A stretch of DNA of 64,000 nucleotides from Arcobacter sp. LA11 (GTDB lineage Bacteria > Campylobacterota > Campylobacteria > Campylobacterales > Arcobacteraceae), in contig NZ_BDIR01000004.1 in assembly GCF_001895145.1 (NCBI RefSeq), positions 62,001-126,000 on the forward strand. Reading direction: 5' to 3'. Under the pieces are notes generated by a model that did not search any database, had not been told where the DNA came from, and saw only the letters and a list, made by a program, of their open reading frames with translations. How positions within the stretch are numbered: position 1 is the stretch's first letter; each line of letters opens with the position of its first letter. This document shows, piece by piece, positions 52,409 to 61,944 of the stretch. The position numbers and the translations under genes are program-made.

Positions 52409-54910
52409 ATGAGAACTTTAAATAGAAGAACTTTTTTACAAGGTACAGCTGCATTAGCTTTAATGCCTGCTGTTTCAGCTTGTGCTAAAAATGTTGAAGC
52501 AATGAATAAAATCGGAGCAATGGGAGGCAAAGGTAAATTTGTACAAAATGGCTCAGTAAATACTGCTGCACACTGGGGAGGATTAAAAGTTACTGTTGAA
52601 GATGGAAAAGTTGTAAATAGTACAAATGTATTAAAAAACTTTCAATATAATTCTTTACAATCAACAGTAGAAGATTTAGTATATGCTGAAGATAGAATTA
52701 AATATCCAATGGTTAGAAAGTCTTATTTAAAAGATCCAGATAATTCAAAACCTGAATTAAGAGGTAGTGAAGAGTGGGTTAGAGTTTCTTGGGAAGAGGG
52801 ACTTAAATTAGCTGCTGATCAAATGAAAAAAACAAGAGAAACAAAAGGTTCTAGTGGAATCTTCTCTGGATGTTATGGATGGAAAAGTTCAGGTAACTTC
52901 CATAATGCTAGAACTTTAGCATATAGATTTATGAGAACTACTGGTGGATTTGTTGGTCATAAAGGTGATTATTCTACAGGAGCATCTCAAGTTATTATGC
53001 CACATGTTATGGGTAGTATTGAAGTATATGAACAACAAACTTCTTGGGAAGTTGTATTAGAAAGTACTGATGTTGTTGTAGTTTGGGGTGCAAATCCAAT
53101 GGCAACGCTTAAAATTGCTTGGAGTAGTTCTGATTCAGAAGGTTTAGAGTACTTTAAAAAGTTAAGAGACAGTGGTAAAAAAATTATTTGTATTGATCCA
53201 GTTTATAGTGAAACTTGTCAATTCTTAAATCCAACAAAATGGGTAACTCCAAAACCAAATACTGATGTTGCAATGATGATTGGTATGTGTCATACTTTAT
53301 ATACTAAGAAAAAACACAACCAAGATTTCTTAGATGAGTATACTGAAGGTTTTGATAAATTTAGAGATTACTTTATGGGTAAAGCTGATGGAGTAGTAAG
53401 AGATTCTAAATGGGCTGCAAAAATTTCTGGTGTTGATGCAAAAACTATTGATGAATTAGCTTTATTATTTGCAGCAAATAGAACTATGCTAATGAGTGGT
53501 TGGGCTCTTCAAAGACAACATTTAGGTGAACAAAGACACTGGGCTCTTGTTTCTTTAGCTTCTATGATTGGTCAAATTGGACTTCCAGGTGGTGGTTTTG
53601 GTTTATCTTATCATTATGCAAACGGTGGAGCACCAACTGCAACTGGTGGGAAAATTGGTGGTATTAGTTCAAAATCTAACTGGGGTATGAAAACAAAAAC
53701 AGCTGGTGGTTTAGGACATAGTTATAATGCAAAAGATACAAATATTGCAATTCCTGTTGCAAGAATTTCTGATATGTTATTAAATCCTGGAAAAACTATT
53801 GATTATAATGGTACAAGAATTACATATCCAGAAATTGAAACAATTTATTGGGCAGGGGGAAATCCTTTCCATCACCAACAAGATACAAATAAACTTATTA
53901 AAGGTTGGAAAACAGTTAAAAATGTATTTGTAAATGAAATTTATTGGACTGCAACTGCAAGAATGGCAGATATTGTATTCCCTGTTACAACAACATTTGA
54001 GAGAAATGATATTACGATGGCGGGTGATTATTCAAATAAATATATTTACCCTATGAAACAAGTTATTCCTACTCAACATGAAGCTCAAAGTGATTACTGG
54101 ATTTTTACAGAATTAGCTAAACACTTTGGAAAAGAAAAAGAGTTTACTGAAGAAAAAACAGAAATGGAATGGGTATCAGAGTTTTATGAAATTGCACGAT
54201 CAGGAGCTGCTAAAAAAGGTGTTAAAATGCCAATGTTTAGAAAGTTCTGGGCAGATAATAAACCATTTGAATTCAAAGTATCAGAAGCTTCAAAAAAATG
54301 GGTTAGACACGCAGATTATAGAGAAGATCCATTATTAAATCCTCTTGGAACACCATCTGGAAGAATTGAGCTTTATTCTCAAAAGATTGCAGATATGAAA
54401 TATGATGATTGTAAAGGACATGTAACTTGGATGGAACCTATTGAAAGATATGGTATGAAAAATCAACCAGCACCATTAGCGTTAGTAAGTCCACATCCAT
54501 CTGAAAGACTTCACTCTCAACAAAATAATACTTCACTAAGACATAATTATGAAGTACAAGGAAGAGAACCTATTTGGATTAGTATTGAAGATGCTAAAGC
54601 AAGAGGTATTAATGATGGTGATTTAGTTAGAGTATTTAATAAAAGAGGTCAAACTTTAGCTGGTGCTGTTGTTACTAAAAATATCTCTAAAGGTGTAGTA
54701 AGAATGCAAGAAGGTGGTTGGTATGATCCACTAGAACCAGGTAAAGAAGGTACTTTATGTAAACATGGAAATGTAAATACATTAACAGTAGATATTCCTA
54801 CTTCAAAATTAGCAAGTGGTAATAGTGCTCACACTGCACTTGTAGATGTAGAGAAATACAAAGGAAAAGTTCCAAATATTTCTTTATTTAAACAGCCTAA
54901 AATGGCTTAA
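52409..54910 (+). CDS. torA: TMAO/DMSO-type reductase (TorA/BisC family)
   Basis: The 833-residue enzyme has a Tat signal (LNRRTFLQG at 5-13, then a hydrophobic run), so it is folded with its cofactor and exported to the periplasm. HNARTLAYRFMRTTGGFVGHKGDYSTGASQ contains Ser189, the Mo ligand of the DMSO/TMAO reductase family. There is no iron-sulfur motif at the start. It reduces TMAO, DMSO or similar N- and S-oxides in anaerobic respiration. An AAGAAGGAG site precedes the ATG. No TorD-like chaperone gene is next to it. Confidence 0.92.
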   Translation: MRTLNRRTFLQGTAALALMPAVSACAKNVEAMNKIGAMGGKGKFVQNGSVNTAAHWGGLKVTVEDGKVVNSTNVLKNFQYNSLQSTVEDLVYAEDRIKYPMVRKSYLKDPDNSKPELRGSEEWVRVSWEEGLKLAADQMKKTRETKGSSGIFSGCYGWKSSGNFHNARTLAYRFMRTTGGFVGHKGDYSTGASQVIMPHVMGSIEVYEQQTSWEVVLESTDVVVVWGANPMATLKIAWSSSDSEGLEYFKKLRDSGKKIICIDPVYSETCQFLNPTKWVTPKPNTDVAMMIGMCHTLYTKKKHNQDFLDEYTEGFDKFRDYFMGKADGVVRDSKWAAKISGVDAKTIDELALLFAANRTMLMSGWALQRQHLGEQRHWALVSLASMIGQIGLPGGGFGLSYHYANGGAPTATGGKIGGISSKSNWGMKTKTAGGLGHSYNAKDTNIAIPVARISDMLLNPGKTIDYNGTRITYPEIETIYWAGGNPFHHQQDTNKLIKGWKTVKNVFVNEIYWTATARMADIVFPVTTTFERNDITMAGDYSNKYIYPMKQVIPTQHEAQSDYWIFTELAKHFGKEKEFTEEKTEMEWVSEFYEIARSGAAKKGVKMPMFRKFWADNKPFEFKVSEASKKWVRHADYREDPLLNPLGTPSGRIELYSQKIADMKYDDCKGHVTWMEPIERYGMKNQPAPLALVSPHPSERLHSQQNNTSLRHNYEVQGREPIWISIEDAKARGINDGDLVRVFNKRGQTLAGAVVTKNISKGVVRMQEGGWYDPLEPGKEGTLCKHGNVNTLTVDIPTSKLASGNSAHTALVDVEKYKGKVPNISLFKQPKMA

Positions 54911-54970
54911 TTTAGGTAGTTAGTTGTTGAGTTTTTACTCCTTATTTGAGCTTAGCAACTAATTAAAATG

Positions 54971-54995
54971 TAAAGAGGAGAAAGTCTCCTCTTTA
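54971..54995. terminator. bidirectional terminator between torA and the OmpA-like gene
   Basis: An 11-bp perfect stem TAAAGAGGAGA / TCTCCTCTTTA with an AAG loop lies in the convergent gap, just before the OmpA-like stop codon. Confidence 0.8.
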
Positions 54996-54999
54996 TTAA

Positions 55000-55740
55000 C
55001 TATTGTTTACAAGCATCAACAATAGCTTCTTGGTTTGCATATAAATAGATCTCAACTCTTCTATTTAGCGCCATATTTTCTTTGTTTGTATTAGGTGCTA
55101 CTGGTTTGTTATAAGAACATCCTTTTGAAAATATTTGATTTTTTATACCGCTATTATAAATAGTATTTCCAACATTTGATGCTCTTTGTTCAGATAGTTT
55201 TTGATTATATTCGTATGAACCTCTACTATCAGTAAAACCAACAACTTGAATTATAGTGTTTGGATAGCTTGTTAAAACATCTGAAATTTTAGCAATTTTT
55301 CTTGAAGCTTCTTGTGTTGGTACAGCAGAATTAGTTTCAAAAACCATACTATCTCTTAGCATAATTTTCACGTATTTATCAGTATTTGATACAATTAAAT
55401 CATTATTCGGATCTAAAGCTGCATTTGGGTTATTATTTACATCTGTATTTAATTTATCTGCAACTTCTTTTGCTTGTTGATCCATTGAATAACCAATTCC
55501 ACCTCCAATAGCCGCACCAATAGCACCACCGATTAGAACTCTTTTCCCTTTACTACTTCCTTTTGTAGTTCCACCAATTACTGCACCTAAAATACCCCCA
55601 ATAAGTGCACCTTGTTGAGTTTTTGACATACCTGTATTATTTGAGTTTGGTTGTGGGTTATTACCTTGTGTTGCACAACCTGCAAGCATAGCAGCTACTA
55701 AAGATGTAGCAGCAATTTGTTTTAAAAAATTTCTTTTCAT
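55000..55740 (-). CDS. OmpA-family lipoprotein with glycine zipper
   Basis: The 246-residue protein has a lipoprotein signal ending LAGC with lipidated Cys22. A Gly-rich segment (about 45-85, GALIGGILGAVIGGTTKG) follows, of the glycine-zipper 2TM type, then an OmpA C-terminal domain with VVGFTDSRGSYEYNQKLSEQRASNV that binds peptidoglycan. It probably anchors the outer membrane to the cell wall. The AGAGGATT site precedes the ATG. It is convergent with torA. Confidence 0.93.
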   Translation of the reverse strand: MKRNFLKQIAATSLVAAMLAGCATQGNNPQPNSNNTGMSKTQQGALIGGILGAVIGGTTKGSSKGKRVLIGGAIGAAIGGGIGYSMDQQAKEVADKLNTDVNNNPNAALDPNNDLIVSNTDKYVKIMLRDSMVFETNSAVPTQEASRKIAKISDVLTSYPNTIIQVVGFTDSRGSYEYNQKLSEQRASNVGNTIYNSGIKNQIFSKGCSYNKPVAPNTNKENMALNRRVEIYLYANQEAIVDACKQ

Positions 55741-55843
55741 ATTCTAATCCTCTCTATTCGTATGTGTAATTATACCACTTCTTGGTGAAATAATTGTGTA
55801 ATTTATTAATTAGATATGTAACTATTTTGTAAATGATTTTCGC

Positions 55844-55849
55844 TATAAT
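55844..55849 (+). promoter_or_regulatory. -10 box of pyk
   Basis: CGCTATAATA contains TATAAT 34 bases upstream of the pyk start. Confidence 0.5.
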
Positions 55850-55883
55850 AACAACTTAAGATAATAAAATTAAGGAGAAGCCC

Positions 55884-57332
55884 ATGGAAAAAAGAACAAA
55901 GATTTTAGCAACATTAGGGCCAGCAAGTGATACTGTAGAAGTTATTGAAGGGCTAATTCGTGCTGGTGCAAATATGTTTAGACTAAATTTTTCACATGGA
56001 AGTCATGAATATCATTTAAATACATTAAAAAATATAAGATGTGCAATGGAGAATTTAAATACAACTGTTGCGATTTTGCAAGATATTTCTGGACCAAAAG
56101 TGAGAGTTGGAGATTTAAAAGAACCTTTTGAATTAAGAAAAGGCGATACTATTACATTTTTAAAAGATGAAATAATTGGATATAAAGAAGATGAAAAGAA
56201 ATATGTAGTTTCTATAAATTATCCAGAGTTACTTGATAAAGTAAAAAAGAATGAATATATTTATTTGTATGATGGAACAATTAGAGCAAAAGTTATTGAA
56301 ACTGGTGATGAGATAAAAGCATTGATTGAAAATCATGGAACACTTAGTTCAAGAAAAGGTGTTAACTTCCCAAATACAGTAATTGATATAGATGTTATTA
56401 CAAAAAAAGATAAAAAAGATATTGCATGGGGAATTGAAAATAAAGTAGATTATTTTGCGATTTCATTTGTACAAAATGAAAGAGATATGTTACATGCTAA
56501 GGATTTACTTGGAGATTATAAAGGTAAATTAATTGCAAAAATTGAAAAATTTGATGCTGTAGAAAATATAGATGAAATTATTAGTGCAAGTGATGGATTA
56601 ATGGTTGCAAGGGGAGATTTAGGAATTGAAGTTCCATATTATGAAGTTCCAACAATTCAAAAAAGACTTATCAAAAAAGCAAATGCAGCTTGTATCCCTG
56701 TAATTACTGCAACACAAATGCTTTTATCTATGACTGAAAATGAGAGAGCTACAAGAGCTGAGATTTCTGATGTTGCAAATGCTGTGTTAGATGGAACTGA
56801 TGTTGTAATGCTTAGTGAAGAGAGTGCTATTGGAGAAAATCCAATTAATGTTGTAGATACAATGAGCAATATTATTGCAAAAACTGAAGAGATATATGCT
56901 TTTGATAAACAAGACAAATTAGATTACCAAGATAAGTTTGATGTAATTCAAGCAACAGTAACTAAACTTGCAGATGATATAGATGCAAAAGGTATTCTTT
57001 CTCTTACAAGTTCAGGTAAGTCTGCAATGAAAATATCTAGATATAGACCAAAAACACCAATTTTTACTTTTACACATAAAAGAAAAGTGTTAAATAGTTT
57101 ATGTGCTATTTGGGGTGTTAGACCAATAGGTGTAATCAAAGAATCTTTAGCTTCTAAAATGTTTCAAAAAATGTTAATGCAACTTGATGAAAAAGGCTTA
57201 CTTGATAGAAAAGGTCCATATGTAGCAACAGTTGGATATCCTGTAGGAATGCCTGGAAGCACTAATACAATTAAGATTTTAACTGAATCTGAAATTGAAT
57301 ACTATTTAGGTTTAGCTGAAAAAAAGAAATAA
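55884..57332 (+). CDS. pyk: pyruvate kinase
   Basis: The 482-residue enzyme has TKILATLGPASD, RLNFSHGSHE, the active-site LIAKIEKFDAVENIDEI with the catalytic Lys, MVARGDLGIEVP (Mg2+ site) and TATQMLLSMTENERATRAE. The C-terminal domain ends near VGYPVGMPGSTNTIKI. It makes pyruvate and ATP from phosphoenolpyruvate. Many Campylobacterota lack phosphofructokinase, so it may serve mostly gluconeogenesis-linked or organic-acid metabolism. An AAGGAGA site sets the start. It ends directly against the convergent kinase gene. Confidence 0.97.
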   Translation: MEKRTKILATLGPASDTVEVIEGLIRAGANMFRLNFSHGSHEYHLNTLKNIRCAMENLNTTVAILQDISGPKVRVGDLKEPFELRKGDTITFLKDEIIGYKEDEKKYVVSINYPELLDKVKKNEYIYLYDGTIRAKVIETGDEIKALIENHGTLSSRKGVNFPNTVIDIDVITKKDKKDIAWGIENKVDYFAISFVQNERDMLHAKDLLGDYKGKLIAKIEKFDAVENIDEIISASDGLMVARGDLGIEVPYYEVPTIQKRLIKKANAACIPVITATQMLLSMTENERATRAEISDVANAVLDGTDVVMLSEESAIGENPINVVDTMSNIIAKTEEIYAFDKQDKLDYQDKFDVIQATVTKLADDIDAKGILSLTSSGKSAMKISRYRPKTPIFTFTHKRKVLNSLCAIWGVRPIGVIKESLASKMFQKMLMQLDEKGLLDRKGPYVATVGYPVGMPGSTNTIKILTESEIEYYLGLAEKKK

Positions 57333-59303
57333 CTAATTCAAAGGGAGTTTTATAGTAAATAAAGCTCCTTTATATTTTTTTTCTTGATAAGTAAACTCTA
57401 TATTCTCAACTTTTATTTTACCTTTTAAACTTGATTCAATTATATTTTTAGTCATATAAAGACCTATTCCTGTCCCTTGTGACTTAAATTTAGTTGTGAA
57501 GTATGGTTCGTATATTCTATGTATGATTTCTTTTTTTATTCCACCAGCGTTGTCATAGATTTTAATTTCTAAAGAATCATCTTTTTTCAGAGTTTTTACA
57601 AAAATATATTTTTCTTCTTTTGTCTCTAATAAGGCATCTTTAGCATTATTTAATACATTTAAAATCACTTGAATAAGTTCATTTTCGTAAGAGTTTAATT
57701 TTATACTTTTAATATCAAGTATTAATTCTATATTTTTATTTTTAATATTTGCAAAAATTAGATTGAGTACTTGTTGTATTGTATTATCTATAGTGAATGT
57801 GTTTTTAATTTTATCTTGTGAATAGAAGTTTCTAAAATCATCAATTGTGTTTGAAAGAGTTAAAGTACTTTTTACTATACCTTCTAAATCTTTATCTAGT
57901 TGTTGGTCATTTACTTCTATACCCATCTCTTTTTGAATACGAATTCCACTTGCTATTGTACTAATAGCTGATAAGGGTTGTCTCCATTGGTGGGCAATAT
58001 TACCTAACATCTCCCCCATGGCAGCTAATTTAGATTGTTGATTTAGAATTATATCTTTTTCTCTTACTGTAGATACTTGCTCTTTTACTTGTTTTTCTAA
58101 TTCATTATTTAAATTTTTTAGTTTTAAATTATTATCTTCAAGTTTTTGAGAGTAAAATTGAAAAAGATTTTTTATTCTTTTTGATAAAAGTATTAAAAGT
58201 ACAATGATAAAAAAAGTTACTATAGAAGAGACAAACATTATTGTTTTAATATCTTTTTCAAGAACTAATTCTAGTTGTAAGTATTTTTTCTCAATTTGCT
58301 TATCTAAATCATTTGTATATAAACCTGTACCAATAATCCAATCTAATATAGGAATACGTTTTACATAAGAAATTTTTCTAGATTGTGAAAAATCTTTAAA
58401 AAGTGCTTCTGATTGAAGGTATTCTAAAAAATCTCCATTGGAACCTTTGGCTTTATTTATGATTTCTAATACATTTTTTTGAATACTCTCATTTAGTTTA
58501 GAAAGGGGTACATTTACTATAGATTCATTCTTGTGAACTAAAGCTTTCCCTTGCGTATCCATAATAAATATATAACTCTTATCATCATAAGTAAGGGATT
58601 TTACAAAGTTTTTTGTAGTATTTGCAATTTTCTCTTTGATATCTTCTATATATATTGCTGAACCTATAAATATGTTTAAAGGCTCAAATTTTTTTAAATA
58701 TCCAATTTTTTTTATTTTTTTATCACTATTTGGTTTATTCCAATACCATTGAGTAAATCCTTCACCATCTTTTTCTAGTGTTTTTTTAAAGTTTTTAAAT
58801 AAAACATTACCATTCTTATCTAAAAGATCACTAATATCTTTTCCTACTAAATGAGGATTTGCAGGAAGTGATATTGTTATACCTGTTTTTAAATTTTGAA
58901 TAAAAAAGTATCCAGTATCATTATCAAAAAATCTTAATTCTCTCATCTTTTCATCTATAATTTTATATAGCTTTTCTTCTGAAAGGTTTTTATTATTTTT
59001 ATAAATATTTTTTAATAGGGTATAACCTATATTTACGACGTCTTTTACTGTTTCTTTGGACTCTATTAACTGATTCTGATAGTTGTTATTTAATAAAATT
59101 GAAACGTATTCTATTCTCTCTTTAATAGTCTCTTTTAAGTTTATGATATGTTCTTTTCTAAGATTTTTAATCTCTTCTTCATGAGCTTTATGTTTTGAGG
59201 AAATAAATATATTTGTTAGTATAAATGAAGTTAAAATTACCCCAATAATTGGGAGTAATATAATCCATTTAATAATTTTTGTTTCATTTACCATTTTTTT
59301 CAT
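57333..59303 (-). CDS. Cache-domain membrane histidine kinase, no adjacent regulator
   Basis: The 656-residue kinase has two membrane helices (about 11-32 and 352-375) around a large periplasmic region with two Cache-type modules. The repeated pattern is NDTGYFFIQNLKTGITISLPANPHLVGKDISD and later YIFIMDTQGKALVHKNESI. A coiled coil leads to His438 in GNIAHQWRQPLSAI and an ATPase domain with GTGIGLYMTKNII. It senses a small periplasmic ligand. No response regulator lies beside it. It starts 67 bases after the TolC-like stop on the same strand. Confidence 0.9.
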   Translation of the reverse strand: MKKMVNETKIIKWIILLPIIGVILTSFILTNIFISSKHKAHEEEIKNLRKEHIINLKETIKERIEYVSILLNNNYQNQLIESKETVKDVVNIGYTLLKNIYKNNKNLSEEKLYKIIDEKMRELRFFDNDTGYFFIQNLKTGITISLPANPHLVGKDISDLLDKNGNVLFKNFKKTLEKDGEGFTQWYWNKPNSDKKIKKIGYLKKFEPLNIFIGSAIYIEDIKEKIANTTKNFVKSLTYDDKSYIFIMDTQGKALVHKNESIVNVPLSKLNESIQKNVLEIINKAKGSNGDFLEYLQSEALFKDFSQSRKISYVKRIPILDWIIGTGLYTNDLDKQIEKKYLQLELVLEKDIKTIMFVSSIVTFFIIVLLILLSKRIKNLFQFYSQKLEDNNLKLKNLNNELEKQVKEQVSTVREKDIILNQQSKLAAMGEMLGNIAHQWRQPLSAISTIASGIRIQKEMGIEVNDQQLDKDLEGIVKSTLTLSNTIDDFRNFYSQDKIKNTFTIDNTIQQVLNLIFANIKNKNIELILDIKSIKLNSYENELIQVILNVLNNAKDALLETKEEKYIFVKTLKKDDSLEIKIYDNAGGIKKEIIHRIYEPYFTTKFKSQGTGIGLYMTKNIIESSLKGKIKVENIEFTYQEKKYKGALFTIKLPLN

Positions 59304-59370
59304 AATGGATTATTCTATCATAATTACTTAATATAATAATAAGTTAATCAAATTTAAATAATATTTTTAA

Positions 59371-60552
59371 TTAACTGATTTTTGAATAAATTTCTAAAAG
59401 TTCTATCTGTTCTTCTAATTTAAATATATTAAGTTCAATTGATTTAATTTTTTGAGAATTTTGTAATGTATCTACATCACTTTGCGTTTTTAGCTCAGCA
59501 TTTTTTTCTTCAACTATTATTTCTAGAAGTGAGTTATACAATTCATAATCATCTTTAGCAATTTTTTTCTTTTGATTTAACATCTTGATTTTTGATATTT
59601 TTGTTTTATAAAAATTTTCTTCTTCAAGTATTTTATTTTTTAAATCAAGTTTAGCTTTTAGATATTCAATTTTTTGTGTTTCAATATCGTTAAAAGTTCT
59701 TACATCAATAGGCATAGTTACTGATAAACCATAGTTTTGCACAGTAGTATCTGTAATTGATGGATTATTATCAGTATCATGATATTTTGTATAATCAAGA
59801 TTTGCATTAAAAGTTGGAAGATATTTTGCTACAGTAATATCTTTTAAATAATCTTTTTGATTTATATCTGCTTTTGTTTTTGTAAGTTCTATATTCTTTT
59901 CTATGAAAGTCTTTTCATCTGCTAATTCTAAAGTTGGAAGGTCAAAACTTTTGTAATCACCACTTGCAATATTTAAAAAATTGTTATTTATTTCTTCTTT
60001 TTGATATTGTAATTCAACAATCGTATTTTTAACTTTATTAGCATCTAAAATTGCGTTATCTAAATATGAAGTATCTAAAAATCCGTTTAAAACTTGTTCT
60101 TTTTTTCTTATAATATCTATATTTGCATTTTTTAAAAGAAGTTCATTTTTTTGAATATTTAAATCTATTATGTGTAAATTAAAAAGTAAAGTTGTTGCAG
60201 TTTTAATTAACTCTTTTTTTTGTATTTCAATATCAATATTATTATATTCAAATGAAGCATTTGCATATTTAATGGCTTTATATATACCACCACTTTTGAA
60301 AATAGGTTGATTAATATTAATCATACTTTTTGTTGAATCGTATGTTTCTCCATAATTTTTTGAGTAAGTTAAGTTTATTGGATTTATCCAATCTTTCTTT
60401 AATTTTTGACTATTTTCTTCATTTTGTTTTTCAGAATATTTAAAAAGATTTAATCTATCTTCAGAAAGAATACTTTTATCTTCAGCCTCTAAAAATAAAG
60501 GTAAAGATAAAAGTGATATTAAAAAAAATCTAGCTGATTTTTGCAAGTGCAT
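59371..60552 (-). CDS. TolC-like outer-membrane efflux protein, orphan
   Basis: The 393-residue protein has a signal peptide (cut near LFLEA, residue 23) and long alternating helices with short strands. AIKYANASFEYNNIDIEIQKKELIKTATTLLFNLHIIDLNIQKNELLL is typical of the OEP/TolC coiled-coil barrel. It is shorter than most TolC proteins. No adaptor or pump gene is near. Its start overlaps the argD coding region by 23 bases, with no good separate ribosome site, so it is probably read through argD. A TTG two codons inside the ATG is an alternative start. Confidence 0.82.
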   Translation of the reverse strand: MHLQKSARFFLISLLSLPLFLEAEDKSILSEDRLNLFKYSEKQNEENSQKLKKDWINPINLTYSKNYGETYDSTKSMININQPIFKSGGIYKAIKYANASFEYNNIDIEIQKKELIKTATTLLFNLHIIDLNIQKNELLLKNANIDIIRKKEQVLNGFLDTSYLDNAILDANKVKNTIVELQYQKEEINNNFLNIASGDYKSFDLPTLELADEKTFIEKNIELTKTKADINQKDYLKDITVAKYLPTFNANLDYTKYHDTDNNPSITDTTVQNYGLSVTMPIDVRTFNDIETQKIEYLKAKLDLKNKILEEENFYKTKISKIKMLNQKKKIAKDDYELYNSLLEIIVEEKNAELKTQSDVDTLQNSQKIKSIELNIFKLEEQIELLEIYSKIS

Positions 60553-61714
60553 TTGCTAACCTTTTGAATCCTTCATTAATCTCTTCTTTTGAAATTGTAA
60601 GAGGAGGCAATAATCTTAATGTATTTTTACCAGCTTTTAATACTAAAACACCTTCTTCAAATGCTGTTGGTATTATTTTTGCAAGTGTATCTGCATCTTT
60701 TACTCTTAGACCCTTCATCAAACCTAATCCAACTTTATTTGTAAAAATATTTGTATTATTTTCAAAAAGTTCAGTAAGTTTCTTATCAAAATAGATTATA
60801 GTTTCATCTAATTTTCCAGAATTTTTATAATTATCCAAAATATCTAAAACTTTATTTGCAGCAGATGTACTTAAATAATTTCCACCAAAAGTTGAACCAT
60901 GATCCCCTGGTTCAAAAATATCTTTATGCGTCGTAATAACTGCACCAATTGGAACACCTCCACCAAGACCTTTTGCCATAGTGATAATATCTGGTTGTAT
61001 TTCGTAAAGATTAGAAGCTAAAAATTCACCTGTTCTATATGCTCCTGTTTGAACTTCATCAATGATTAATAAGATACCTTGCTTTTTTAGAAACTTTGCA
61101 AGTTCTTGAATATCTTCTTTTTTAAATGGTTGAACTCCACCTTCACCTTGAACAAGTTCAATCATAACTGCAACTGTTTCATTATCAATTGAATTATAGA
61201 TATCATCTATTTTATTATCATAAGAAAAGCCATCAGGATAGGGTGCAAAGTTTGGACTATGCATAGAACTTTGTCCTGTTGCTTTTACTGTCGTAATTGT
61301 TCTTCCATGAAAAGAGTGTTCTAGTGTAATTACTTTATATCTTTTATTATCAAATTTTGTTTCACCATATTTTCTTGCTATTTTAATAGCTCCCTCATTT
61401 GCTTCAGCTCCTGAGTTTGAAAAAAATGTAGCTACATCCATTTCTGATAATTTTGCAATTTTTTCACCTAGTTTTGCCTGTGGCTCAATTGCGTAAAGAT
61501 TTGAAATATGAGTTATGTTATTTACTTGCGTGCAAATAGTATCTGCTACTTCTTTATTTCCATGACCAACTGAAACTACTCCAATACCTGATGTAAAATC
61601 TATATAATCTTTTTGCATATCATCAAATAGTGTTGCGTTAATTCCTTTTTTAAAATTAACATAGTTTCTTGGGTATGTATGTAAAACATACTCTTTATCT
61701 AATTGTTCTAACAT
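60530..61714 (-). CDS. argD: acetylornithine aminotransferase
   Basis: The 394-residue PLP enzyme has FTSGIGVVSVGHGNKEVADTI, TFFSNSGAEANEGAIKIARKYG, LEHSFHGRT, ELVQGEGGVQPF, LIIDEVQTGAYRTG and ITMAKGLGGGVPIGAV with the Schiff-base Lys, then GDHGSTFGGNYLS. It makes N-acetylornithine for arginine and can also act as the succinyl-diaminopimelate transaminase in some bacteria, which would overlap with dapC at 1427. It is divergent from the Cache/HD-GYP gene across 230 AT-rich bases. Confidence 0.93.
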   Translation of the reverse strand: MLEQLDKEYVLHTYPRNYVNFKKGINATLFDDMQKDYIDFTSGIGVVSVGHGNKEVADTICTQVNNITHISNLYAIEPQAKLGEKIAKLSEMDVATFFSNSGAEANEGAIKIARKYGETKFDNKRYKVITLEHSFHGRTITTVKATGQSSMHSPNFAPYPDGFSYDNKIDDIYNSIDNETVAVMIELVQGEGGVQPFKKEDIQELAKFLKKQGILLIIDEVQTGAYRTGEFLASNLYEIQPDIITMAKGLGGGVPIGAVITTHKDIFEPGDHGSTFGGNYLSTSAANKVLDILDNYKNSGKLDETIIYFDKKLTELFENNTNIFTNKVGLGLMKGLRVKDADTLAKIIPTAFEEGVLVLKAGKNTLRLLPPLTISKEEINEGFKRLANALAKIS

Positions 61715-61917
61715 AAATTGTTTCCTATTTTTAAGTGTTGAAATTATAGCTTATTTTCTTAAACAAAATATTAACAACTGTATAGTTTGTAATATTAAAA
61801 GTAAATAAAATAATTCAATATATTTTTTATTTAGCTAAGAAAATATATAAAATTATTTTTTGTTATTTAATTTATAAAATAACCTAAAAATATATATAAA
61901 ATAATGTGTTTATATTG

Positions 61918-61923
61918 TATAAT
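61918..61923 (+). promoter_or_regulatory. -10 box of the Cache/HD-GYP gene
   Basis: TATAAT, preceded by TTG, lies 22 bases upstream of the start ATG. The rest of the 230-base divergent gap back to argD is very AT-rich and shows no other clear element. Confidence 0.45.
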
Positions 61924-61944
61924 ATAGCTCTTTAAAGGATTTAG

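Noticed and set aside
54126-54338. Short plus-strand frame inside torA
   Set aside because: It is out of frame with a strongly conserved molybdoenzyme and is Lys-rich, as expected of a shadow frame.
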